Shown here: positions 9,873 through 19,660 of the stretch, one piece after another
Layout of the letters: every line of letters starts with the position of its first letter
Numbering within the stretch: position 1 is the first letter of the stretch
Source of the DNA: Euclidia mi
Lineage: Eukaryota; Arthropoda; Insecta; Lepidoptera; Erebidae
Assembly: GCA_944739405.2 (NCBI GenBank)
Contig: OX123197.2
Coordinates: forward strand, 57,698,047-57,762,046
DNA: 64,000 nucleotides
Reading direction: 5' to 3'
Translations under genes and position numbers: made by a program
Notes under the pieces: model-generated
What the model was told of the DNA's origin: nothing
Databases searched by the model: none
The model's input: only the letters and a program-made list of their open reading frames with translations

Positions 9873-10493
9873 CCTAGCCCCCCCAACCGTGGGATCTGCA
9901 CCTTGTCGTGGTGAGAGGGCTCAATAACCGTGGCGTGGACACCCGCGGTGAAGCTAAGAGAGATCCCGGGAGTGGACGCTCCGCGTGGGCTTGGAGGGGC
10001 CTGCTCAGGATGCGTCCAACGGTGCGGGTGCGGGGGACAGTTCTGTCTGTCCCTCGCAGTCGGGCGCGGTTGCGGGAGGAGAGGCGTGTCGGTGTTGCGT
10101 TGCCGCGCGCCCCTATCTACTGCGACCAAATGGGGGCGCACCATTGTTTCGTTGCGGTGGGGCCGCAGAGGAAGAGGAGATGCGGTGTTGCGTTGCCATC
10201 CTCCCTACCCTCTACGGCCGCTGGGTGTTTTGGCGGCGGAGCCCAACACCTTCATCAAATCAAGGGGGTTTTGTTCAGGGCCTGCCTGACCATCTGGCGG
10301 GCCAATACCCGTCGGGGGGTAGCGAGGAATGCTTCAGTGATACCCGACCCTTCGACACACGGGGACATGAGGAACACGGGTTGGTTTTTAGTCAATAAGA
10401 GTCTGACAGTCCCCTTCGCCATTCCCCAGGGCGGAGGGACTCCATGAGGATTTTCCAAACCGACATCAAAAAAAAAAAGAAAAAGAAAAGACA
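9873..10493 (+). mobile_element. GC-rich short retroelement led by an HDV-like ribozyme, copy 1
   Basis: About 620 bp, far more GC-rich than its surroundings, ending in an A-rich tract (10468-10489) and flanked by TGTATATTTT (9863-9872 and 10494-10503), a target-site duplication. A second copy is at 45031-45638 on the other strand. The 5' 90 nt fold like an HDV ribozyme (separate entry). The middle carries overlapping R/G-rich frames that differ between copies, so coding is doubtful. The 3' end (GGTTTTTAGTCAATAAGAGT...) resembles LINE 3' UTRs. It is best read as a non-autonomous element, perhaps an internally deleted LINE, moved by target-primed reverse transcription. I cannot name the family. 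Confidence 0.75.
9878..9967 (+). ncRNA. HDV-like self-cleaving ribozyme, copy 1 (P1 damaged)
   Basis: Predicted parts in order: P1 5' strand C7 (9878-9884); P2 5' strand GGGATCT; P3 ACC/GGT closing a 7-nt loop TTGTCGT; P1 3' strand GAGAGGG, with two mismatches to C7; P4 ACCGTGG paired with CCGCGGT; the J4/2 core GCTAAG, as in antigenomic HDV; then P2 3' strand AGATCCC. P2 is a perfect 7-bp helix. In known retroelement ribozymes cleavage frees the 5' end of the transcript. The two P1 mismatches probably make this copy weak or dead. Confidence 0.7.
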
Positions 10494-10503
10494 TGTATAT
10501 TTT

Positions 10504-10627
10504 GCTCAAACCTGGTTATCACTAACCGCCTTATATTGATTTATTATAAACTTGCACTTGCTTGCAACTGACTATTTGTCGTCAAAAGAATTATCACCAA
10601 AAATTTTATTCAGTGAAGGTTTTGACA
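10504..10627. other. Unassigned DNA
   Basis: Short AT-rich stretch with nothing recognised. Confidence 0.3.
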
Positions 10628-10850
10628 AATTCAAATTCAAAATCCTTTATTCATTTGGATCACAATGTGACGCTTATGAACGTCAAAATAATAAATTTAT
10701 AAAATAATTACTTATACTCAAATTTAAAACATTATTAATGTATGCTTCTACATTTACATTTACTGCCACGTTCGCAAAGCAATAGGTAGAACCATGAGAA
10801 AGAACGGGCAATAAAACTCACGGTCACTCTTTTTCATCGCCAGGTTTTGC
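10628..10850 (-). repeat. LINE 3' UTR fragment, minus strand
   Basis: ATCCTTTATTCATTTGGATC, CACAATGTGACGCTTATGAA and TGCCACGTTCGCAAAGCAAT match, with small differences, the repeat at 62765-62900 and its inverse at 56830-56960. Read on the minus strand it ends in an AATAAAGGATTTTG signal, as expected for a 5'-truncated LINE. No coding part remains. Confidence 0.7.
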
Positions 10851-11575
10851 ATATTACAAAATTTACATTTTGTAAGGTGCTGCAACTGTTACACCTTCTA
10901 TATCACTTGTAAATATTTACTGTACATAATAATACTCAAGCATAATACTTTTGGTTAGCCTCCTCAGAATAGACATGGTGAAACAGGAGCATCCACTTAC
11001 ATTATATATACCTAATAATGCAGGCAATCCGCGAAAGTGATCAGAACCATGATGGAAATGATGCAGTTAAATATTAAAATCTAATACCAGCCCGCAAGAC
11101 CGTCATCGACCAGTCATCGCAAGTAGCACCCGTTCACGAGTATGACGCATGTGCCAGCCATCATCCCTCTCGCCATATTAGAGGGACAGGGATGATACGA
11201 CACACGACGCCACCACAAGAAATGACATTTTAGTGAGCATGACGACAACGGTATACGAACCAGCAGTAAGAAACAATCTATTGGTATACTGACCATGACC
11301 GCCAATTCCAGATTTAACCTCCATTTTCCAGATCGTTATTATTAACATAAGTTAGTGGAACGCGTGAAGGAATGCAAATGTAGAAAGAATATTGTGAAGG
11401 TGACAAGTGAACAATGATATGATCAGGGATAATTAATGTTAAACTACTAACAACAAATCATAAAAATATCCAAATCCTGCAAAAATCATGTGTTCACGAG
11501 GCACCTCCACTTAACATGTAAATAAAATAATCGTGAGTTAAACAAGCCTATCCCCACGGTGTCTTATCATTTAAA
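10851..11575. other. Unassigned DNA left of the decayed LINE
   Basis: About 725 bp without a supported frame. The part next to 11580 probably includes the LINE's 3' UTR. Confidence 0.35.
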
Positions 11576-11580
11576 AATTC

Positions 11581-12273
11581 CTAAATAGTGTAATAACCCC
11601 TTTGTAAAAGAAAGTTCCTTATTGTCCGTTTGTATTTGTGCATAGGTAAATTCATTATTTCAAAAGGCAATTTGTTGAAAAATCGTATACCAATCCCCGC
11701 AAATGAATTCTGAACTTTATGTAGACGGTAGTTAGTTCCCACCAGTTTATGCTTATTCCTTGTGTTTAGTTTGTGCAAATCACTATTTTTGCGGTATAGA
11801 ATTAAGTTTTTCTTAATGCACATTAAGTAAGAATATATATATTGCGATGCAACTGTCAATATATCTACTTCTTTAAATTTATCACGTAAAGAATCTCTAG
11901 CACCTAACTTATAAATTGCACGTATGGCTCTTTTTTGAATGACAAAAATAGTCTGTATATCAGCAGCTGTACCCCATAACATTATTCCGTAAGACATTAC
12001 GCTGTGAAAATAACTAAAGTAAACTAGTCTAGCAGTATCTATATCTGTGAATTCCTTAACTTTTCTAACTGCAAACGCTGCAGAACTAAGTTTTACTGCG
12101 AGACAGGATATTTGGGCGCCCCACTGAAGCTTACAATCTAAAGTTACACTTAAGAATATGGTTGATTCGACTAGTTGAATTGTTTCCTTATTTGAAATTA
12201 TATTAGTAGGAACACTTTTGACATTAGGCAAAGAGAATTTAACACATTTGGTTTTGCTTGAGTTGAGTACCAA
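11581..12273 (-). pseudogene. LINE ORF2, C-terminal part of RT
   Basis: 230-codon frame. It holds the post-catalytic part of a LINE reverse transcriptase: NSSKTKCVKFS (thumb region), LGVTLD-like SVTLDCKLQWGAQI, YGIMLWG and VIQKRAIRAIY, then RFFNKLPFEI and a natural-looking C-terminal end LLQRGYYTI followed by the stop. It continues the RT at 12360-13007 after a frameshift near 12360-12400. Related C-terminal domains occur at 35.3 and 41.8 kb. Confidence 0.85.
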
Positions 12274-12359
12274 ATTATTTGTCGAAAACCAATCTAATAC
12301 TCGTGCAAGAGTGTTATTGACGGTATCAAAGTTACTTAAATTACGATCAACTTTAAAAA

Positions 12360-13007
12360 TTAGTGACGTATCGTCGGTAACAAAACAATATCACATAAAT
12401 TTTGTACAAAGAACGGCAAATCATTAATATATATTAAAAAGAGAAATGGACCGAGAATAGAGCCCTGTGGAACGCGCAATCCTACTGGCAAACCTAGATA
12501 CCTACTCCCATTAACATCTACATACTGAATTCTATCACTAAGGTAGCTGGCAACAAGATTGAGTGCGGTATCTCTAATACCATAAAGTTTCAATTTAAGT
12601 AAAAATGTATTATGTTCCACACAGTCAAAGGCCTTTGATAGGTCACAAAAAACACCAATGGCATCCTTCGAGTTTTCCCAAGCACTAAAAATATGCTTTA
12701 ACAAAGTTACACCGGCATCAACGTTGGAGCGACCCTTAGTAAAGCCATACTGTTTACTGTGAAATAAATGATTTGTGTGAAAGTGGCTCTCTAGTTGATG
12801 CAAAATAATCTTTTCAAAAATTTTACTAATAGCAGGCAAGATAAAAATTGGCCGAAAATTATAAGGGTCGCTCTTTGATCCCTTTTTGAATAATGGTATA
12901 TTAAATAAGCATTTATATAATTCATCAGGATCATCAACGGTTAAGTCAATACTGGCGATCTTGGCAGCAACATCATTACTAAAGTGTTTGAGGCGAGCAG
13001 AGGTCAT
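12360..13007 (-). pseudogene. LINE ORF2, RT palm and fingers, frameshifted at the active site
   Basis: Carries FKKGSKSDPYNFRPI, AISKIFEKII, FTKGRSNVDA, FCDLSKAFDCVEHNTFL and GLRVPQGSILGPFLFLIYIND, the standard RT blocks of Jockey-superfamily LINEs. The catalytic block is broken: the frame ends in IVLLPTIRH, while the neighbouring frame reads VTDDTSLIFK where F-A-D-D is expected. A frameshift and an A-to-T change at the active site mean this copy cannot encode an active RT. Confidence 0.88.
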
Positions 13008-13019
13008 TGGCCTACATGT

Positions 13020-13730
13020 AATTTCTTGTACTTAAGGGGTTGTATTAGTTGGAATTACAACCTTTTGCCCGCAGTGATCCGATGTCAAGTCAGTTAAAAC
13101 AGCCTTACTTAAATAAAGACAATTGCAAAAAACACTATCTAAGCATGTAGACGAATGTGAGGTTATTCTGGTTGGTTCAGAGAACAAAACATTTCAATTA
13201 AATGACCTAAATAAGCTAACTAACCTAGTACAAATTGGTGATTTTTCTAACAAATTGACATTAAAATCGCCGCATACGATTATAGACTTCCTACTAGAAA
13301 TTATGTGCTTTAAGACATCCTCTATAATGCTTTTGGAACTGAGTAAAGTCGCTTTGTGGTGATCGATACACACACACTATAATATGTTGTTCAAGCTCAA
13401 CACAAGAAATCTCAGCAGTGCGCTCGATAGAAAGTTTAGCTATATCCTTACGTTCTTTACATTTCAAACTATTACATACATACATATATTAGAGAGCCAC
13501 CACGAATAGCCTTCTTTCTTACGAATGCACTTATAACTGAGTAATGTTGATTGTTAAATATTAATTGGTCACCTCGCAATCAATGTTCTGTAATACATAA
13601 GATATCAATCTTATGTTTATTTAAAAATAAATCTATTTCTAATTCTTTGCCAGATAGGCCTTGTATGTGTTGATGAACTAAGTTTAAAACACATAAATGC
13701 CTATCTGTTGTCTCATCTAATAGTTTAAAC
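13020..13730 (-). pseudogene. LINE ORF2, endonuclease remnant
   Basis: In the minus strand near 13685-13580, LNLVHQHIQGLSGKELEIDL followed by HKIDILCITEH is the typical start of a LINE apurinic-type endonuclease. The expected W after EH is a TGA stop. Further on FVRKKAIRGGS, LSIERTAEISCVELEQ and VCVYRSPQSDFTQF continue the domain with frame changes. The H and D residues of the C-terminal catalytic core are not recognisable. Confidence 0.75.
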
Positions 13731-14124
13731 TAATAGATGTGTCAATACTACTATTGGTATAACTATTATCTACCAAATTCCTAAGTACTCTGGTAGTACT
13801 CTTGTCAGTATATAAATTAAATGCTAATAATTTAGCAAGTTGTCGCCTATGTACATAAGAAAGATACATAGTATCTTTTGTTAAAAAGAAATTACTAATA
13901 AAAATATTAGTGTCAAAAAATAAAATACTGTCACTATGACATGTCCTATTGTACAATAATAGATTTAATTTGCCTACCTGCCTGTTTTGGTCATCTGTGA
14001 GAGCATATGAATAAAGCAATGCACAAATAATAAAGCTACATCCTATTTTTGTGCTGACATCTATCATTAAGTCTGTTAATTCTATGAGACTATTTTTGGA
14101 GACTAATGAGCTGTCACCATACAA
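13717..14124 (-). pseudogene. LINE ORF1 downstream block
   Basis: 135-codon open frame just upstream of the endonuclease start. It contains VSTKIGCSFIICALLYSYAL, QVGKLNLLLYNRTC and LTKDTMYLSYVHRRQLAKLL. Some LINE ORF1 proteins carry an SGNH-esterase-like domain in this position and the layout fits, but catalytic S, G, N and H blocks cannot be assigned, so this is only a suggestion. Confidence 0.5.
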
Positions 14125-14356
14125 TATATGATGACAGTAGTTTGTGCATTCAAGTCGGCATTCTTAATCTTATCAACTAGGGTGCAAGACTGAGCTCCAG
14201 GTGAACAAAAGTTCTGTACTGGTTGCTCAGTGTAATGATCAATTAAGCTCCCTAAACCCACTCCCAGTTGGTCTGAAAAAATTATTACATTCTTACTGTC
14301 AGTCTTTACTGGATGCAGTTTGTTTTGTGTATTATACTGACATCAAGTGCATTCAA

Positions 14357-14692
14357 TTATATTGATTCAGCAGGTGTAGTCGCACACTTAGTTGTACAAC
14401 TGGAACAGTAATTATTAGAGTTGGATAATGCGATAAGATGTTTTAAATTTTCTCGACCAACTCTTGAAATTTCTTCATATTTTAAGATGTATTCATGAGT
14501 CTCATTCTGATGTTCCATTATAGTTCTAGTGAGTTGAGCTTGTAGATTCGATATTTGTGCTTGCAACTCACTTGTGTGTTGTTCATATAACAACCTACCA
14601 GAAACTAATTCTTCATTTGTTTCCTCAAGCTTTAATACAAGAGACTCACACTCTTTATTTAATTTACAGTTATCTTGTGCATACTGACTCAA
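14357..14692 (-). pseudogene. LINE ORF1 coiled-coil block 2
   Basis: 111 codons rich in E, L, K and Q with heptad-like spacing (LVLKLEETNEELVSGRL, LQAQISNLQAQLTRTIMEHQ), ending in a C-rich stretch (CSSCTTKCATT). ORF1 proteins of LINEs trimerise through such coiled coils and coat the RNA. The same coiled-coil character and strand at 15017-15244 suggest one original protein. Confidence 0.55.
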
Positions 14693-15016
14693 TTTGGTAG
14701 ACCACTTAGGACCAGATCTAAGTTTCTTAATTAATTTATTTAACTTAAACTATTTTCTTAATTTATTCTTACTAAGACATTTTTTGAAACAGTTACATTT
14801 AAGAGCTTTTAGCACATTAATTTTGTCACCCAGGAGCTCAGAGAATAAGTTGTGAGTAGCAGTACTGTTAAAGGCCGCAATTGTGTCTTCTAGAGTTAAA
14901 ATTCTGCCATAAGCCTCATTGAGACTAGCTTCTAACTCCGCATTGCGGCTAAGTTGTCTGGAGTAAATTTCGTCGCAGCTGCTGAAACACCTAACTTCTT
15001 CTCGTAGTCTGTCCCG

Positions 15017-15244
15017 TTAATCCAAGACATCCATATGCTCTATATGCAGCTCCGTAAGTTGTGTCTTCAGCTCAGATATACGGTCATTCACAATTTTAAT
15101 TTCTTCTTCACAGTCAACGCGTTCCCTTAATAGTTGACTGTTGTCATCCTTGTACTTCTTTAACTCGAGCAGAGTTATTCTTAATTTATTTTCCGCCTCC
15201 TTGGCCGTTGCCTTCCGAGTCATCATATGGGTAGACATTGCCAA
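15017..15244 (-). pseudogene. LINE ORF1 coiled-coil block 1
   Basis: 75 codons with clear heptads: AENKLRITLLELKKYKDDN and VNDRISELKTQLTELHIEHM. It ends at a stop before 15017 and reads into the same region as 14357-14692. The 14700-15016 part between them still gives short matching stretches in other frames. Confidence 0.5.
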
Positions 15245-15285
15245 GGATTACAACATAGTAAGTAACTCATCTTTAAGGACAGTAA

Positions 15286-15370
15286 GGCTGCACGTATGCC
15301 TTAAACAGTCGCAGCGCCGTTTAGTACTGTGCCGAGTATTATGGGTTCGATCCTCAACGAGACAACATTA
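15286..15370 (+). repeat. tRNA-like SINE head, family A-like, diverged
   Basis: GGCTGCACGTATGCCTTAAA and ATGGGTTCGATCCTCAACGA correspond to the A-box and B-box regions of SINE family A (8929, 36947), followed by GAGACAACATT as in those copies. The body is missing. Confidence 0.55.
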
Positions 15371-16273
15371 AATTTCAAACAATCCACAAAAAATGTTAAT
15401 ACAGTTAATGTTGTAAATGCTGCTTGTTTAATCATTTTGTCAAAGTAGCTACATATCATTCACTTTTTAACTTCCAATTTTTTTTTCAATATAACACCAC
15501 CCTTTCTGTTGTATTCGGGTTTACTACACCACATCATCATTATTATAAAAGGAAATCATACCTTATAAATCAAAACCGTTATACCAAGTACAAAACTCAG
15601 CCTGTCTGAATGTTCAGCAGTGAATTAATCGTCAAAATGTAACTTACAAAAAAATATGAGTCCTGTTTAGAAACCATTAGGGCATGGCCGCAGCTACATC
15701 CGTACAATATTTTTTATTAATTTACCCGTTTCTTCACGATCCCCTGAGAATTTCGAGGAAGCCCTTCTTAGTTGAACACTACGCTTTCCCAGGAAAATAC
15801 AAAAAATAGTTTTGGCTGTGCGTTGTCTGTCAATAAGTCAGTAACCCAAGAGTGGGATGGCAGAATTCACAGGACTTTCGAGAACAATATGAAGATGCTG
15901 GTTTGCTCACAACATTTTCCTTCACAGTAAAAAAAAAATGTCTTTTTTAAGGAATACTTCGTAGAAGCGGTACAAAAAATACAACCTGTAAGACTTTCAT
16001 CGTTATAATATAATAATATTAAACAATTTAATCCTCCACTGGTCCGTAGTCCCAGTCCTTTTTTATAAATAGATTATAATTATTAAATAACGCTTGGTAC
16101 CTGTTTGACTAAAAATAGGTGAACATCCTTGTCTGTAAAGTATTCTCTCTCTTTCTCACTGATCGTAACAAGTCGCTGTCGCCCTAATTGAGTGATGGAA
16201 CTGTACATGTTCTTATTAATTAGTTTGTAATTTAGTTAACAAATGAATTAGGTGTATTTATTTTTAGAAGGAT
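15371..16273. other. Unassigned AT-rich DNA
   Basis: About 900 bp with short spurious frames only. Confidence 0.35.
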
Positions 16274-16636
16274 GTTTTTAGGGTTCCGTAGCCAAGTGGC
16301 AAAAAACAGAACCTTTATAGATTCGCCACGCCATGCTAAAAAACTAATGAGACTAGACATTTGAAAGTTAAGTAATTTAAATTAAGGGGAAGTGCATGAC
16401 TGAACTGAAAAAAAAAAGATAGTAAAAACTTTTAACGAAAATTGGTTAGAAAGAGATGCAATGTAGTTTTTGAGATATAACACATAGTCAAAAATTGCAT
16501 CTATAACTTGTCGCTTATACAAACACTATGAATAATAAATTATTTTTTGTTGGCAAAATAATAATCATGTTTTGGTTAGTAAAAGATAATGGGTCCATTA
16601 CGGAACCCTTCATAGGCGAACCCGACTCGCACTTCT
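16274..16636 (+). repeat. Dispersed noncoding repeat AGGGTTCCGTAGCC...CGACTCGCAC
   Basis: Begins TTAGGGTTCCGTAGCCAAGT and ends ATTACGGAACCCTTCATAGG followed by CGAACCCGACTCGCACTTC. I recognise this layout as a very common noncoding lepidopteran repeat. The ends hold short inverted GGTTCCGTA/TACGGAACC motifs. This copy is short, probably internally deleted. Confidence 0.65.
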
Positions 16637-18120
16637 TTTAATTATTTTGATATACCGTAACGACATATTTAAAGAGGTAAACCGGTCATTATTAGTGACT
16701 AATAAATGGCCGCGACTTTTGCGGATAATTTTGAAACGTTCAAAACAAAAATAAAATTACATCTATTTTTGTAAAAGCAACTGCCAATGTTTACGTGTCT
16801 AAAGTAATTTACATTATTGATATTATTCGAAAAAAATAACTCGATTTATAAATCTTAGTTAACAATTTAAATATATTTTTTTAGTTTTTTGTAATTTGTA
16901 CCGCGAAGCAATCACTATACTTATGAAAACATAAGACATATGTTGCGCATTTGTTTATGGGAATTACAAACTCACAAAACCTAGTTAATAGTTATGTCAT
17001 TAATGTCGTCCATTTCAATAAATTATAATCCTTTTACTTTATGATATTATTATAACGTATTTGATAAAATACAAGTACCTGCTATATAAAGTTGATCACA
17101 CAAACCTACCCTAACAAACTACCCGCTTACAAACATTTTCCATTGACGTCATTGCCAACAGAAATCGTAATTAATCCACCAAAAAAACACCAGATAAAGT
17201 AACAACCAAAATGGATGAAGGACAAATGACAAGGGACCGTAATCTGTGCGATCTCAGTAATTAAATTAATCTATTTAATTACAAGCCTCTCTTGATTGAC
17301 GATAATTAACGCCGAGAACACACGATTGGGAGTACGATTTATTTCCGAGTTTCGATTCGATTCTAGATTTAATTGGATTGAAAGGTCATCTTTGTATTAA
17401 CGTGGAGGAGTAGCAGATACGTTTGATCTTATACAGCTTCAGACAGACAGACATGGTTGTGGAAATAATCGGCTTACCGGTTCATGCGACAAATGAGTAT
17501 GCGTAAAATGGTGCAGTCACTTATTGTGGTTACTACATAGAAACGTGAAAGTTTTTGGAGTTAACTGGATGTGTCTCTTTCGCGCAAAATAATAATTAAC
17601 TTATACATCAGAATAGCACATACCTTTTGTTTTTCTAATCGATTCCCGCGCAAGGCTGGCGCACCTTGCACGCTTTGCACCTTTCTTACTTCTAATGATA
17701 AGGATAGGTATCAAATTCAAGAAAGGATCAGAAATAGATGAAAGGAGAGAGTGGGAGACTTTGACCCACATTGGAACATCTCAACCTTAAAATAAATTTA
17801 AAAAGTCACCTTATGTTGCGTAAGATATAATATAATATCTAGGGACAATGTTCACACGTTTGTCTGGAATTGTTATGTCTGGAGTTGTGGAATTAGTATT
17901 ATAGGTCAAGGGGGGAAGTCCGGCAGCGGGTCAAGTCCGTCCACGTCTCATTTGCGCGTTTTACAAACTACCTACAGTAGTTATAGTGTCTGTCGGGTAA
18001 ACAGTGTCTCTTGCTGATTCTCCTATTAAATTACAGATGATGCTACGACTCTCACAGAAGTAAAATATTGTTTGCAAAAATGTTTGTGTCAGTAATAGCG
18101 GTAACCAAGTTAGACATATC
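16637..18120. other. Unassigned AT-rich DNA left of the gypsy element
   Basis: About 1.5 kb with no supported frame. ATAA at 18121-18124 is the left target duplication of the gypsy insertion. Confidence 0.4.
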
Positions 18121-18124
18121 ATAA

Positions 18125-18513
18125 TGTCGCACGAGTGGTCGATTTTCACGGGATAGCCGGGATCGATCACTCGCCGAGCAATAAAAAGAGATGCTTAGGT
18201 TGTCTTACGGGAAATAAATAAAAACATCACCAGGACAGAGTAAACTCGCGTTATATTCCAGATTCACAATTTTGATTAACAAAAGAACCGACACTAGGGG
18301 TTAACCGGCTAGATAGTTATCCAGGGCGTAGGTCGTAAGTTAACACTCCACAGGTCCACGGATGGATACTCAGCTTTCACGTGTCCCAGCCGAAGAAAAA
18401 GCAAAGCCAACCCCGTGTGTCGCCGGTATATATGTCGTCGGCAAGCGGGTAAGGGTCCCCACTCCAGTGCGTCATCGTAGTGGGGCTCGCAAGTGCGGAG
18501 GCACGACGTCACA
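18125..18513 (-). repeat. 3' LTR of the gypsy element
   Basis: 389 bp, identical by eye to 24683-25071. Short open frames inside it occur in both LTRs and are not genes. Confidence 0.95.
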
Positions 18514-18526
18514 CACCCCCCCCGTT
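18514..18526 (-). other. Polypurine tract of the gypsy element
   Basis: On the minus strand a run of G's (AACGGGGGGGGTG) ends directly at the 3' LTR, the expected plus-strand priming site. Confidence 0.6.
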
Positions 18527-19660
18527 AGGCCGGGATTTTCCCTAAGGAAAATTCCCTAGCCCAACGGGCGTAGCAGCCCTGAAGATACTCCCTGGAATTA
18601 GAGAAAACAGGGGCATGAGTACCTTGAACAAGTGACAACCCTATACGCTAATTAGTATACCTAAATAATAATGACCCACGCTTGCATTCTTCACGCGTAC
18701 AACGGCAGTCTGAACTTGAACATAAACATTTATCATTCATAATTCATCACACATACCTACAAGTAAATGCCAAGGCCAGTGTAATGGCCCAATAGCAAAG
18801 ATAACAATCTATGGAGAAGCGCTTAGGGTAATTATTAGGTAATAATGGTTTGTAGATATAAGAACTTGATCTAGCCCTACGACTTAAAAATCTTGGGTTC
18901 GGCCTTTGCCACTAGATAAGTAAACTTTTTGAATATAGTTAGGTGTAATAACAAATTTTTCGTAACGATGAACAAAAGTAATATAAGCCTCAGACACGAC
19001 CGGACCGCTCAATGTCAAAGGAAAGAATTTAATAAATATTTTGCTCTAATTAATACTACAACACGACCAGTAAACACCTTTTGAATGTAAACAATGGTGA
19101 ATCATTAGTTAGGCATTTATTTATCGGCGCGTCGCTGAGTGAACGCGCGTGCATCATAACGACAACTAGGTAGGTACGATTCGACTATTCCGAGCTCGCG
19201 ACGCACGGTTAATTACTCTGAATGTTTATAAAGTACCTATAATAACAATTGATTATGGAATTTATACAGAATTAAGAATAACAACAGAACTTCAGAACAA
19301 GGCACAGCGAAAAACAACACGCCAATCAATATGCATTTATAGAAAATACACATGCGAGAATCGAACACTAGACCGATCCTACAACGACTTTTTAACCATT
19401 GAGCCATAACTGATAGTTAGATAAACAACAGATTCTTTGTAACAATATTACATGTAATAAACTTTGTTACCATTTATAACTGAAACATTTATTCATTTTA
19501 TGTTAGCCTGTTTACATAAATCATTAACACAACACAATACATTATCTTGTGGGCTTCGACTCGAAAACATAAGAACCATTGTTGGCCTTCACAAATGATT
19601 ATGTAGGTAATTATAACTTAGTGTAGATATGCGTCTTACATTGTTGTGTTTATGCTTTTA
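18527..19660 (-). other. Long untranslated 3' segment of the gypsy element
   Basis: About 1.1 kb between the pol stop and the polypurine tract. No env or other frame is found. It includes a tRNA-like stretch (19348-19410). It may be a lost env region or acquired sequence. Confidence 0.5.
19348..19410 (-). repeat. tRNA-like SINE head inside the gypsy 3' segment
   Basis: On the minus strand TATGGCTCAATGGTTAAAAA resembles a tRNA A box, and AGTGTTCGATTCTCGCATG, about 33 nt further on, resembles a B box. The spacing fits a tRNA, but no clear acceptor stem is present, so a SINE remnant is more likely. Confidence 0.4.

Larger units (their letters stand above)
11580..15250 (-). mobile_element. Decayed Jockey/CR1-like LINE, about 3.7 kb, minus strand
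   Basis: Reading leftwards from 15250: two coiled-coil blocks, a further ORF1 block, an endonuclease start, an RT and an RT C-terminal domain, all on one strand in the order of a two-ORF non-LTR retrotransposon. Every part has stops or frameshifts, so it is an old, inactive copy. The clade is not certain. Confidence 0.85.

Noticed and set aside
9791..10509. Several long R/G/C-rich frames over the GC-rich retroelement
   Set aside because: Frames are open in three phases and on both strands, and lengths differ between the two copies; explained by base composition.
18309..18559. Short frames of 65-81 codons, also at 24867-25112
   Set aside because: They lie inside the two identical gypsy LTRs and have no protein features.
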